Part shown: in pieces, positions 47,448-56,092 of the stretch
How the letters are laid out: every line of letters starts with the position of its first letter
Position numbering within the stretch: position 1 is the stretch's first letter
Assembly: GCF_045984285.3 (NCBI RefSeq)
Contig: NZ_JBJQIK030000009.1
Span: 62,001 to 126,000, forward strand
DNA: 64,000 nt
Direction: 5' to 3'
From: Rugamonas sp045984285
GTDB lineage: Bacteria; Pseudomonadota; Gammaproteobacteria; Burkholderiales; Burkholderiaceae_D
The notes under the pieces: model-generated
What the model was told of the DNA's origin: nothing
What the model saw: only the letters and a program-made list of their open reading frames with translations
The model's database searches: none
Translations under genes and position numbers: made by a program

Positions 47448-49094
47448 ATGTCCGACGATACTGAAGTAACAAGCCAAGATTCCAGCAGCGCCAAGACCCC
47501 GGCGCTGATCGCGCGCGAAGTGCAGCGCCGCCGCACCTTCGGCATCATCTCCCACCCGGATGCCGGTAAAACCACGCTGACCGAAAAGCTGCTGCTGTTC
47601 TCGGGCGCGATCCAGATGGCCGGCACGGTGAAGGCGCGCAAGAGCGCGCGCCACGCCACCTCGGACTGGATGGAGATCGAGAAGCAGCGCGGCATTTCCG
47701 TGGCTTCCTCGGTGATGCAGTTCGAATTCCGCGACCACATCATCAACCTGCTCGACACGCCGGGCCACCAGGACTTCTCGGAAGATACCTACCGCGTGCT
47801 GACGGCCGTGGACTCGGCCCTGATGGTGATCGACGCTGCAAAAGGCGTGGAAGCGCAGACCATCAAGCTGCTCGACGTCTGCCGCATGCGCAATACGCCC
47901 ATCGTCACCTTCATGAACAAGCTGGACCGCGAAACGCGCGATCCGCTGGAGCTGCTGGACGAACTGGAATCCGTGCTGAAGATCCAGTGCGCGCCTGTTA
48001 CCTGGCCTATCGGCATGGGCAAGAACTTCCGCGGCGTGTACCACCTGCTGAACGACGAGGTGATGCTGTTCAAGGCCGGCGAAGAGCGCGCCGACGGCGC
48101 CTTCGAGATCATCAAGGGCATCGACAATCCGCGCCTGCAGGAGATGTTCCCGCTGGAGATGGACCAGCTGCGCATGGAAGTGGAGCTGGTGCACGGCGCC
48201 TCGCATCCCTTCAACCTGGAAGAGTTCCTGTCCGGCGTGCAGACCCCGGTGTTCTTCGGCTCCGCCATCAACAACTTCGGCGTGCGCGAGATCCTGTCTT
48301 CGCTGGTGGACTGGGCGCCGCCGCCGCGCGAGCGTGATGCAACGGTGCGCAGCGTGGCGCCGACCGAGCAGCCGTTCTCCGGCTTCGTGTTCAAGATCCA
48401 GGCCAATATGGACCCGGCGCACCGCGACCGCATCGCCTTCCTGCGCGTGTGTTCCGGCCGTTTCGAGCGCGGCATGAAGGTCAAGCACCTGCGCCTGAAC
48501 CGCGAAGTGAAAGTGTCCTCCGTCGTCACCTTCATGGCATCCTCCCGTGAGCAGGTGGAAGAAGCCTATGCCGGCGACATCATCGGCTTGCCGAACCACG
48601 GCAATATGCAGATCGGCGACAGCTTCTCGGAAGGCGAGATGCTGCAGTTCACCGGCATTCCATACTTCGCGCCCGACTTCTTCCGCTCGGTGCGCATCCG
48701 CAATCCACTGAAGATCAAGCAGCTGCACAAGGGCCTGCAGCAGCTGGGCGAGGAGGGCGCGGTACAGGTCTTCAAGCCGGTGCAGGGCGGTGAGCTGGTG
48801 CTGGGCGCGGTCGGCGTGCTGCAGTTCGAAGTGGTGGCGAGCCGCCTGCTGAACGAGTACGGCGTGGATGCCGTATTCGAAGGCACCAGCATCAGCAGCG
48901 CGCGCTGGGTGAGCAGCGACGACAAGAAGGCGCTGGCCGATTTCGAAGCCTCGCTGGGCCACAATGTGGCTTACGACGCGGCGGGCAATATGGCCTACCT
49001 CGCAACCTCCGGCGTCAACCTGCGCCTCACGCAGGAACGCTGGCCGCAACTGACCTTCCACGCCACCCGCGAACACGCGGCGAAACTGGACTGA
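47448..49094 (+). CDS. prfC: Peptide chain release factor 3
   Basis: A 548-residue translational GTPase that recycles RF1/RF2 after release. G1 is HPDAGKTTLTEKLL, the switch region has EKQRGISVASSVMQF, G3 is DTPGHQDFSEDTYR and G4 is NKLDRETRDP. RF3-type domain II/III segments follow (GAVGVLQFEVVASRLLNEYGV). The start MSDDTEV is preferred over a GTG four codons earlier. It stands alone between the pilus operon and the GntR operon. Confidence 0.96.
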   Translation: MSDDTEVTSQDSSSAKTPALIAREVQRRRTFGIISHPDAGKTTLTEKLLLFSGAIQMAGTVKARKSARHATSDWMEIEKQRGISVASSVMQFEFRDHIINLLDTPGHQDFSEDTYRVLTAVDSALMVIDAAKGVEAQTIKLLDVCRMRNTPIVTFMNKLDRETRDPLELLDELESVLKIQCAPVTWPIGMGKNFRGVYHLLNDEVMLFKAGEERADGAFEIIKGIDNPRLQEMFPLEMDQLRMEVELVHGASHPFNLEEFLSGVQTPVFFGSAINNFGVREILSSLVDWAPPPRERDATVRSVAPTEQPFSGFVFKIQANMDPAHRDRIAFLRVCSGRFERGMKVKHLRLNREVKVSSVVTFMASSREQVEEAYAGDIIGLPNHGNMQIGDSFSEGEMLQFTGIPYFAPDFFRSVRIRNPLKIKQLHKGLQQLGEEGAVQVFKPVQGGELVLGAVGVLQFEVVASRLLNEYGVDAVFEGTSISSARWVSSDDKKALADFEASLGHNVAYDAAGNMAYLATSGVNLRLTQERWPQLTFHATREHAAKLD

Positions 49095-49114
49095 AAAAAA
49101 CGGGACTGAAAAAC

Positions 49115-49141
49115 AACCGCGCTACGGCGCGGTTTTTTTTT
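49115..49141 (+). terminator. Terminator after prfC
   Basis: AACCGCGC-TACG-GCGCGGTT perfect 8-bp stem followed by seven or more T residues. Confidence 0.9.
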
Positions 49142-49143
49142 GC

Positions 49144-49198
49144 TTGACAGGGCGTTTGCATGTGTATACTGTATTAATCAACTAATACAGATATACAC
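49144..49198 (+). promoter_or_regulatory. Promoter and GntR (YtrA-type) operator of the ABC operon
   Basis: TTGACA at 49144-49149 and TATACT at 49165-49170 form a -35/-10 pair with a short 15-bp spacer. Overlapping the -10, CTGTATTA (49169-49176) and TAATACAG (49183-49190) are perfect 8-bp arms. The outer GTGTATA / ATATACAC extends the symmetry to 49162-49198 with a one-base offset. The site ends just before the GntR gene, so the regulator should repress its own operon by covering the promoter. Confidence 0.75.
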
Positions 49199-49201
49199 AT
49201 T

Positions 49202-49591
49202 ATGACCCAACATTCATCCATGCTGTTTTCGATCGCGACCGGTTCCTCCGATCCGATCTACCGCCAGCTGGTCGAGCAGGCGCGGCGCCTGATCGCAGCC
49301 GGCGCGCTGGCGCCGGGCGACCTGCTGCCATCCGTGCGCGACGTGGCGCAGGCGCTGGCCGTCAATCCCATGACCGTGTCCAAAGCCTACAACATGCTCG
49401 AAGGCGAGGGGCTGTTCCAGCGCATCCGCGGCCAGGGTATGCAGGTCGCCGGCCGTGGCGAACGTCCGCCCGCGCGCGAAGAGCTGCTGCGGCCCGCGCT
49501 GGAACGCGCGGCGCAGCAGGCCCGCGAACTCGAACTCGATCCCGAATCCGTGCTTTCCCTTTTCAAGAAGATCCTCAAGGAGTCCAAATGA
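49202..49591 (+). CDS. GntR-family regulator, YtrA subfamily
   Basis: A 129-residue regulator. The winged helix (about 15-80) contains PIYRQLVEQARRLIAAG, DLLPSVRDVAQALAVNPMTVSKAYNMLE and GLFQRIRGQGM. The short helical dimerisation tail is that of YtrA-type proteins, which control ABC transporters next to them. It overlaps the ATPase gene by ATGA. The operator immediately upstream predicts autorepression lifted by an unknown ligand. Confidence 0.92.
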   Translation: MTQHSSMLFSIATGSSDPIYRQLVEQARRLIAAGALAPGDLLPSVRDVAQALAVNPMTVSKAYNMLEGEGLFQRIRGQGMQVAGRGERPPAREELLRPALERAAQQARELELDPESVLSLFKKILKESK

Positions 49592-50457
49592 ACGGCCCAA
49601 TCGTCGCCCTCAAGGGCATCAGCAAATCCTTCGGCAGCCAGCAGATCCTGCGCGGCCTGGACTGGCATGTGGAAGCAGGGCGCGTGGTCGGCCTGCTGGG
49701 CCGCAACGGCGCCGGCAAGTCCACGCTGATCGAATGCATGCTTGGCCTGCGCGAAACGGAGGCCGGCAGCGCCGCGCTGTTCGGCGAAAACGTGGCGCAG
49801 GGCCTGAGCGAACAGGCGCGCGCGGGCATCGGCTATGTGCCGCAGAAATCGGACCTGTTCGACTGGCTTACGCCGGTGCAGCTGCTGGCCTATTTCCGCG
49901 CCCAGTATCCGCGCTGGAACGAGGCCAAGGTGAACAGCCTGCTGGAGCGCTGGCTGCCCGCCTCGGCGCGCAGCCAGCCGATCGAACGGCTGTCCGGCGG
50001 CGAGCAGCAGCGCCTGTCCATCATTCGTGCCCTGGCCCATGACCCGTCGCTGCTGGTGCTGGACGAGCCGGTGGCCAGCCTCGATCCGGTGGGGCGGCGC
50101 GACTTCCTGCGCGAGCTGATCGACGGCGTGATCGAGCGCGATACCACGGTGGTGTTCTCCACGCACATCCTGTCCGACCTGGAGCGCGTGGCGATCGACC
50201 TCGCTTTCCTGAAGGACGGCCGCATCGCGCTGGAATCGCCGCTGGACGAACTGCTTGGCAGCGCGCGCCGTATCGTAGGCGCCGCAAACGAGCTGGCGGC
50301 GCTGCGCGTGGCCGGGGAAATCAGCCGCGAGCAGGACCGCAATGGCACCATGAGCATCGTCGCGCGCCTGAGCGATGAAGAAGCGGCTGCGCTGGGCGGC
50401 AAGGTGCGCGTCGAAAGCATCGGCCTGGAAGACCTGTTCGTGGAGGTGACGAAATGA
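49588..50457 (+). CDS. ABC transporter ATP-binding protein
   Basis: A 289-residue ATPase. Walker A is GRNGAGKST, then Q-loop GYVPQKSDLF, signature LSGGEQQRL, Walker B LLVLDEPVASLDP and the H-loop His in VVFSTHIL. It is similar to the single-ATPase exporters of the YtrB/CcmA-like group. Coupled by ATGA to both the regulator and the membrane protein. The cargo is not known; such operons often answer to cell-envelope stress or antibiotics. Confidence 0.93.
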   Translation: MNGPIVALKGISKSFGSQQILRGLDWHVEAGRVVGLLGRNGAGKSTLIECMLGLRETEAGSAALFGENVAQGLSEQARAGIGYVPQKSDLFDWLTPVQLLAYFRAQYPRWNEAKVNSLLERWLPASARSQPIERLSGGEQQRLSIIRALAHDPSLLVLDEPVASLDPVGRRDFLRELIDGVIERDTTVVFSTHILSDLERVAIDLAFLKDGRIALESPLDELLGSARRIVGAANELAALRVAGEISREQDRNGTMSIVARLSDEEAAALGGKVRVESIGLEDLFVEVTK

Positions 50458-51875
50458 GCGCCTGGCAGGCAATACTGATACAACCCTGGCAGGAACAGCG
50501 CCAGCGAAGCCAGCTCTGGTTTACCGCGCTGCTGGCCGCGATCGTGGCCGGCGCACCGGCTGCGGTGCTGCTCTTTACCCGCAACTGGCGCGCGACCTCG
50601 ATGGTGGCGGCATCGGTTGCGCTGTGCATCGTGTTCGTCTGGTGGGGCCTGTTCGTGCGCAGCGCGGTGCTGCAGAGCCATCCGGCCAACGCGGTGCTGG
50701 TGCCGCGCCTGCGCCTGCGCCTGCTGCGCCTCACCTGCCTGCTGTGGATCGTGGTCAGCCTGCTGGCGGCCGCCGTGGGCAGCCTGCTGCTGGGCCATTT
50801 CGGCCTGCTGTTGTGCGGTTTTGCCGCCTTCCTGCTGTATGTAATCGCCGTGCAGCGCTTCCATGCGCTTGCCTACCTGCCGCTCGCCCTCATCATCCTG
50901 AACTCGCTCGCTTCCGGCAGCATCTTCGAAGCCGCAGGCTGGCTTGCCGGGGCATTGGGCGCAGCCGGGCTGGTAGCGGCGGGCCTCGCGCTGAATGCCG
51001 TCTTATCCGCACTCCTGCTGCCGCAGCTGTTCCCGGCCGGCGGCGACCGCCACCACGCGTGGCACGCCCGCCTGCTGCGCAGCGCCGCGAGGCTGAACGA
51101 GGGCAGCCTCACGCCAGGCCAGGAAGGGCGTGTGGGGCGCAAACTGCTTGCGCTGCTGAACAGGCCATACTGGCGGCGCTTTGAGCAAGATGTGCAGATG
51201 CGCCGGGAGGTCGCCAGCCAGGAAGCCATGCTGCTGCATGCGCTGGGACCGCGCGCCCAGCTGGGTTCCGTGCTCACCTGTGTGCTGGTTCTGGGCCTGG
51301 TGTTCCTGAGCACCGGCCGCAATCCCCTCGGCAGCAAGGCCTACGAATTTGTTAACATCTTCGTGGTGCCGTTCGCGCTGCTGCCGGCGCTGCTGTTTCC
51401 CGTGCAGCAGCGCCTGACGCTCCAGCGCACGGCAGGGGAGCAGGGCCTGTTGCGGCTATCGCCGGGCGCGCCCGCCGCGCCGGATTTCAACCGCGTGCTC
51501 GGCATTGCGCTGGCAAAGTACTTCGTCTTCACCTGGCTGCTGTCGATAGTGGTGATTGCGGGCGCCGCGATGCTCGCCACACGCAGTCTCTGGATTCCTC
51601 ACGCAATGCCGGCCATCACGATGCTGGGCTTCGCCGCCGGGGCGTTCGTGCTGCGCGACTACGCCTCGCTGCCCAGGCTGCACAACGGCGGCAACGCCCT
51701 GCTGCTGCCGATGGTTGGCGCCGGTGCGGCCGCCGTGGCAGCGGCGGCGCTGGGGCCGCACCTGCCCTGGATGTGGATTACCCTGGCAGGCCTGCCCTTG
51801 CTTGCATGGCTGTGGTGGTCGCGCTGGCAGAACATGCTGGCGGCGCGCCCGGCATTCCCCGCCGCACGCGGCTGA
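50454..51875 (+). CDS. ABC transporter membrane protein
   Basis: A 473-residue permease with about ten to twelve hydrophobic segments, split by a soluble region (about 195-255, HHAWHARLLRSAARLNEGSLT through SQEAMLLHALGP). It has no recognisable substrate-family motif. Its start overlaps the ATPase stop. With that protein and the GntR regulator it forms a compact three-gene exporter unit. Confidence 0.85.
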   Translation: MSAWQAILIQPWQEQRQRSQLWFTALLAAIVAGAPAAVLLFTRNWRATSMVAASVALCIVFVWWGLFVRSAVLQSHPANAVLVPRLRLRLLRLTCLLWIVVSLLAAAVGSLLLGHFGLLLCGFAAFLLYVIAVQRFHALAYLPLALIILNSLASGSIFEAAGWLAGALGAAGLVAAGLALNAVLSALLLPQLFPAGGDRHHAWHARLLRSAARLNEGSLTPGQEGRVGRKLLALLNRPYWRRFEQDVQMRREVASQEAMLLHALGPRAQLGSVLTCVLVLGLVFLSTGRNPLGSKAYEFVNIFVVPFALLPALLFPVQQRLTLQRTAGEQGLLRLSPGAPAAPDFNRVLGIALAKYFVFTWLLSIVVIAGAAMLATRSLWIPHAMPAITMLGFAAGAFVLRDYASLPRLHNGGNALLLPMVGAGAAAVAAAALGPHLPWMWITLAGLPLLAWLWWSRWQNMLAARPAFPAARG

Positions 51876-51890
51876 ATTCGCGCGGCCGGT

Positions 51891-52271
51891 CTATCTGGCA
51901 GGGGTGGCCAGCGGCTCGCCCTTGCGCACCACGTAGACGCCGACCAGCTTCATGGTGCCACTGCCGCTGTTGTGCGCGTCGTGCACCTTGCCGGCGGGGA
52001 TGATGAAAGCGTCGCCCGCCTTCAGGCTGCGCGGCGCCTCGCCGTCGATCAGCAGCTCGCCTTCGCCTTCCTGCACATAGCTGATTTCGTCGCCCGGATG
52101 CGTGTGGCGCCCGGCCTTCACTCCGGGACCGAGCTCCACCTGCGCCACAACCGCTTCCCGGTTCTCGCCCGATACATCGCCTTTCTGCAGCACGGTGCGT
52201 TTGATCTGGGCATGGGCGGCGGCCGATGCCAGCAGCAGGATGCAGGCCAGCGCCTGGCAGGACAGTTTCAT
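51891..52271 (-). CDS. Secreted cupin-domain protein
   Basis: A 126-residue protein with a signal peptide (MKLSCQALACILLLASAAAHA) and one cupin barrel. Metal-binding motif 1 is seen as KAGRHTHPGDEISYVQEGEGEL and motif 2 as IIPAGKVHDAHNSG. The start is fixed by AAGGAG 8-9 bp upstream. Periplasmic single-domain cupins of this type are common and uncharacterised. It follows the small membrane-protein gene by 11 bp, likely in one operon. Confidence 0.85.
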   Translation of the reverse strand: MKLSCQALACILLLASAAAHAQIKRTVLQKGDVSGENREAVVAQVELGPGVKAGRHTHPGDEISYVQEGEGELLIDGEAPRSLKAGDAFIIPAGKVHDAHNSGSGTMKLVGVYVVRKGEPLATPAR

Positions 52272-52282
52272 GTCGTTCTCCT

Positions 52283-52609
52283 TTATGGTCGGGTCAACAG
52301 GGCATCGAGGATGCTGCCCAGCCATGCGCCGATCAGGATGCCGCCGGCAATCTGCGGAGCGAGGCCGTCGCCGCCACTGGCGGCAATGCGTTCGGAAATC
52401 AGCGTAAGGTCGAGCGGCAGGGCGCCGCTCTCGATCTGCGCGGCGATGGCGTTGGCCGTCCGCAGCGCGCTGCCCAGCAGCCAGAAGAAGGCTGCGGCAG
52501 CGGGAACCAGGAAGAGGCAGGCCCGGCGCACGCGCCGCAGCACAATCAGCTGCCCCAGTCCCGGGAACAGCAGCGCTGAGGCCAGCGCTGCTTTCGTGGA
52601 TTGCTTCAT
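52283..52609 (-). CDS. Small membrane protein of unknown function
   Basis: A 108-residue protein with three hydrophobic stretches: the N-terminal AALASALLFPGLGQLIVL, the ACLFLVPAAAAFFWLLG helix and the C-terminal GGILIGAWLGSILDALL. The opening SALLFPGLGQ pattern recurs in a widespread family of small uncharacterised inner-membrane proteins. Probably co-transcribed with the cupin gene. Confidence 0.75.
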   Translation of the reverse strand: MKQSTKAALASALLFPGLGQLIVLRRVRRACLFLVPAAAAFFWLLGSALRTANAIAAQIESGALPLDLTLISERIAASGGDGLAPQIAGGILIGAWLGSILDALLTRP

Positions 52610-52660
52610 CGCGGCCCTCGGGCAGTGGATGGAGCACCCATCTTAACAGCAGCTGCCGGT

Positions 52661-53065
52661 TTACGGCGCAGCCGGTGGTGGTGGCGGGCGGTTCTCGATA
52701 TCCTTGCCGCCTTCCTCCAGCTTGGCCGCGACCTCCGTTCGGACCTCAGGCTGCCCGTTGAATTCGAACTGGCGGCTGAAGTCGCCGGTCTGGGTGTTGA
52801 TATCGCTGAGGGTAAGGTTCTTGCCGTCGGTGCTGATGGTCGGCTTGCTGAACTGGGTGCTGGACGGGGTGATGGTGATGCCGGTAAACACGATGTCGGC
52901 ATCCGTATCGACCAGCTGGTAGTTAATGATGGTGTCGGCCGCGGTGATGACCACCGGCTCGGGCTGGGCGCTGACGACCTTGTAAATGACCTTGCCGGAG
53001 GCATCGGTCTCTTTCACAGCCTTCACCTGCACGTTCTGGAACGATACGCTTCTTTTTATGGACAT
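52661..53065 (-). CDS. Hypothetical beta-rich protein behind the STAND regulator
   Basis: A 134-residue soluble protein without signal peptide. Alternating strands (VVITAADTIINYQLVDTD, LTLSDINTQTGDFSRQFEF) suggest an immunoglobulin-like sandwich, and it ends in a Pro-rich tail (RPPPPPAAP). The AQPEPVVIT and NYQLVD segments recall the DP-EP family of unknown function, a weak memory-based match. It begins 27 bp after the STAND regulator gene with AAAGG before the ATG, so it is probably in that operon. Confidence 0.7.
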   Translation of the reverse strand: MSIKRSVSFQNVQVKAVKETDASGKVIYKVVSAQPEPVVITAADTIINYQLVDTDADIVFTGITITPSSTQFSKPTISTDGKNLTLSDINTQTGDFSRQFEFNGQPEVRTEVAAKLEEGGKDIENRPPPPPAAP

Positions 53066-53092
53066 GACTTACCTTTCGGTGGGGGAAAAAAC

Positions 53093-55969
53093 TCAATACG
53101 CATTGCGGGTTTCCTTGATCCGGCGCCGTATGGACGCCAGCCAGGGTTCTGCTTCGGCTGCCGCTACCTTGAGCGCCAGGGTTTCCTGCAGCAGCTGTTC
53201 GAGGCGCGCCAGCTTCGCGGGCGATGCCGCTTCCACATCGAAGGCCCGGATACGGAAAGTGAGTGTGTCCATCTGCCAGCGCTGGTTGCTCGGGTCGCGC
53301 GCCGAAATGCGCGCCATCACCCGCGCAGCTTCATTCAGGCGTTCGCCAGCTTCCTTCATCTTCTTTTCCCGCAGCAGAAGCTCGCCCTGGTGGTAGACCG
53401 AGTAGGCGAGGCGGGCAGCCCACATCGATTCTTCCGGCGCCGCCTGCAGTATCCCCGACAGCAGTATTTCCTCCTCGCGGAACAGGGCCATGGCCGCGTC
53501 GAACTGGCCCAGGGTCTTGCGCGTTTCGGCCAGCCAGGAGAGATTGTTCGCCAGGTCGCCTTTCAGTTTGCGGTTGTCCGGATCCTGCGCCAGTGCGCGG
53601 CGGCGCTGGGCGAGCGAGGCTGCCTGGTGCACTGCCGCCTGTTCGCTTTTGCCCTGGCGCAGCAGCACGCCGCCGATTCCGTTGTGGGCATACGCTACCT
53701 GGATCCACAGGTCGCGGTCATCCGGCCTGGCCTCGGCCGCGCGTTGCGCGTAGGCCAGCTGCTGCTTCATCCAGTGCAGTGCGCCGTCCAGATCCTTCCT
53801 GTCCATGTGCATCTCGGCCTGCTGGCTGGCGTTGCCGGCAAGGGCCAGCAGCAGGGCGCGCTCGGTACTCTTGCCCTGGTCCAGCCCCGTCAGCATGGCA
53901 TGGGCGGTGTGCAGCGTGCTTGCCGCCTTGTCCTGGTGGCCGCGGGCGCTTTCCACTTCGGCGATCAGCTGCAGGCTTTCGGCACGCTGCAGCTGGGTGG
54001 CTGCGTCGCCGGCGCCGGTGCTGGAAAGATAGCTTTCGGCCCGTTCGCTGATGCTGTTCAGCAGGTCGAGCCGGCCCAGGGGGCGCAGGCTGCTGACAAA
54101 TTCGCGCAGCATATAGCCCATCAGGCCCTCAGCCTCCTTGCGGTGGGCTTCGGCCTTGAGCTGGGCGCCGCGCGCCGCCAGTCCCAGCGCCGCCGCCAGT
54201 ATGGCGAGAAGGCAGATGGCGCCTATGGCCGCCATGCGTATCCGTTCGCCCAGCCGCACGCGCTTGAGCGAGCTGTCGATATAGTCGCGCTCCAGCGGCG
54301 AGAGCGCAAAACCGTCGAGCGCCAGCAGGGCCGCCGCCTGGTTGACCTGGCTGCCCGGCGGCAGCAGCAGGTCGCGTGGGCGGGAGGCCAGCGCCCAGCG
54401 TTCGGCCTGGGCGCCGAGCCGGGTGCGCACCTGCAGCGCGTGGCGGTGCTGTTCGATCCATTCGGCCACGCGCGGCCAGCGCCGCAGCAGTGCTTCGTGG
54501 GCCACGCCGAAACTGGGCACGCCGGCCGACAGTTCGCTGACGAAGAGCCGGTTTTCCACCATGGCGCGCACCAGTTCGCGCGCGGCGTCGCCATGCAGCG
54601 AAGACCAGGCGGCACGGCGCCCGGTGACAGCGCCCTGTTCTTCGCCGACGTTCACCAGCAGCGACAGCACATGGGGCAGGGCAGCCTGCTGCGCCGCCGA
54701 CTGCGCGCTGACAACCTGCTCGGCGCGTACGCCCAGCGCGCCTTCGATGCCGCCCAGCTGGCGGAACACATCGAAGCGCAGCATGCCGTCCTCGCTGCGC
54801 TGGCGATACAGCTCGTTCAGGCAGTACTGCAGCAGGGGCAGGGTATCCGGATTGCCGCGTGCCGCATCGCACAGCACATCATCCAGGCCGGCGCCGGTGG
54901 CGGGATCGCTTTCAAAGCCCAGCTGCGCGGCGCGCGCCGGTTCGCGCACCATCTGCGCGATTTCGGCGCCGGTGGGCGGGCCGAGGTCGAAGTGGCCGCC
55001 GCGCGCTTTCAGTGCCATCAGGGGCGCCAGCTCGATCAGGTCGGGATAGAAGTCATTGCGGCAGGCCAGCACCAGCAGCAGGCCGCCATCGCGCGCCAGC
55101 TGTTCCAGCAGGGAGATGAAGGCCAGGCGCTGGGCGGCATCGGCCTGCGGCGCCCGGAAAATTGCTTCCAGCCGGTCCACGAACAGGCCGATGCGGCGTT
55201 TGGTGGCGCCGCGCGCAAAAGTGGCGATGATCGATTGCGGATCGTCTTCCAGGCGGCGCGCCAGCTGCTCGGCGCTGCTGCCGTCGAACAGCAGGTCGCC
55301 GTCCAGTTCCGCCTCCACCAGCACGGCGGCCAGCGCCTCGGACAGGCTGCCTTCGCCGATATCGGCGCAATCCAGGTGCAGCAGGTTGCTGAGGGCGATG
55401 CCCGGCGCCGGCGAACTGTCGCTTTCCATCAGCTGGGGCAGCAGCCCGGCGCGTACCAGCGAAGTCTTGCCGGCGCCGGAAGGCCCCAGCACCAGGGCCA
55501 TGGCGCAGCCCTCGGTGGCCTGCGTGACCACCAGTTCGCGCAGCCGGGCGATGGCGTGCATGCGGCCGAAGAAGATGGCGGCGTGGGTTTCCTGGAAGGC
55601 TTCCAGGCCGCGGAAAGGCGAGCCGTTCTGCCACACCCCGGCGGCCGGCTCGTCGTCGTGCACCTCGGCAATGGCCCGGTAGCCCCGTTTGCGGACGGTT
55701 TCTATATAGCGCGGTTCTGTGCTGGAGTCGCCCAGTGCGCGGCGCAGCTGGGCGATGGCCTTGTGCACCGGATTGTCGCCCATCTCGGCCGTACCCCATC
55801 CGGCCTGCAGCAATTCCTCGGCCGGAATCACGGCGCCGGCATGGCGGCAAAGGTAGCGCAGCACGTCCATGACGCGCGGTTCGAGCTGGGTGCGGGTGCT
55901 GCCGTCGCTCAGCGCATTGCCTTGCACATCTACTTGCCAGTCGCCGAAACGAAAACCGCGGGGATCCAT
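53093..55969 (-). CDS. Winged-helix / nSTAND ATPase / membrane / TPR regulator
   Basis: A 958-residue one-protein signalling device. Order: OmpR/CadC-type winged helix (about 5-103, with PRVMDVLRYLCRHAGAVIP and YIETVRKRGYRAIAEV); nSTAND1-type ATPase (about 115-480) introduced by SPFRGLEAFQETHAAIFFGR, with Walker A GPSGAGKTS at 162-170 and a Walker B-like LFVDRLEAIF near 260; a winged/helical STAND tail; one membrane helix (about 577-598); and a periplasmic TPR-like region to the end. The design suggests ligand- or protein-sensing outside, ATP-dependent oligomerisation, and DNA binding inside. It is divergent from two unknown genes. Confidence 0.88.
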   Translation of the reverse strand: MDPRGFRFGDWQVDVQGNALSDGSTRTQLEPRVMDVLRYLCRHAGAVIPAEELLQAGWGTAEMGDNPVHKAIAQLRRALGDSSTEPRYIETVRKRGYRAIAEVHDDEPAAGVWQNGSPFRGLEAFQETHAAIFFGRMHAIARLRELVVTQATEGCAMALVLGPSGAGKTSLVRAGLLPQLMESDSSPAPGIALSNLLHLDCADIGEGSLSEALAAVLVEAELDGDLLFDGSSAEQLARRLEDDPQSIIATFARGATKRRIGLFVDRLEAIFRAPQADAAQRLAFISLLEQLARDGGLLLVLACRNDFYPDLIELAPLMALKARGGHFDLGPPTGAEIAQMVREPARAAQLGFESDPATGAGLDDVLCDAARGNPDTLPLLQYCLNELYRQRSEDGMLRFDVFRQLGGIEGALGVRAEQVVSAQSAAQQAALPHVLSLLVNVGEEQGAVTGRRAAWSSLHGDAARELVRAMVENRLFVSELSAGVPSFGVAHEALLRRWPRVAEWIEQHRHALQVRTRLGAQAERWALASRPRDLLLPPGSQVNQAAALLALDGFALSPLERDYIDSSLKRVRLGERIRMAAIGAICLLAILAAALGLAARGAQLKAEAHRKEAEGLMGYMLREFVSSLRPLGRLDLLNSISERAESYLSSTGAGDAATQLQRAESLQLIAEVESARGHQDKAASTLHTAHAMLTGLDQGKSTERALLLALAGNASQQAEMHMDRKDLDGALHWMKQQLAYAQRAAEARPDDRDLWIQVAYAHNGIGGVLLRQGKSEQAAVHQAASLAQRRRALAQDPDNRKLKGDLANNLSWLAETRKTLGQFDAAMALFREEEILLSGILQAAPEESMWAARLAYSVYHQGELLLREKKMKEAGERLNEAARVMARISARDPSNQRWQMDTLTFRIRAFDVEAASPAKLARLEQLLQETLALKVAAAEAEPWLASIRRRIKETRNAY

Positions 55970-56018
55970 GCAAACGCCATCCGAAAATCAAAGTTCTTTT
56001 AAATCAACCGCTTAGACC

Positions 56019-56038
56019 TCCGGAAGGTTTCCGGAAGG
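56019..56038. promoter_or_regulatory. 11-bp direct repeat TCCGGAAGG in the STAND locus control region
   Basis: TCCGGAAGG occurs at 56019-56027 and 56030-56038, exactly 11 bp apart, in the 123-bp gap between the STAND regulator and the divergent operon. Direct repeats with an 11-bp period are the known site type of PhoB/OmpR winged helices, the class carried by the neighbouring regulator. The gap is otherwise AT-rich. Confidence 0.6.
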
Positions 56039-56092
56039 CTGGCAACCGTTGTGCTCGATACAGTGTGTCATGCCTTTATAACAGGAATATTA

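Noticed and set aside
46314..49076. 920-residue minus-strand frame opposite prfC
   Set aside because: Spans two unrelated plus-strand genes (pilY1 end and prfC), which is only expected of a shadow frame.
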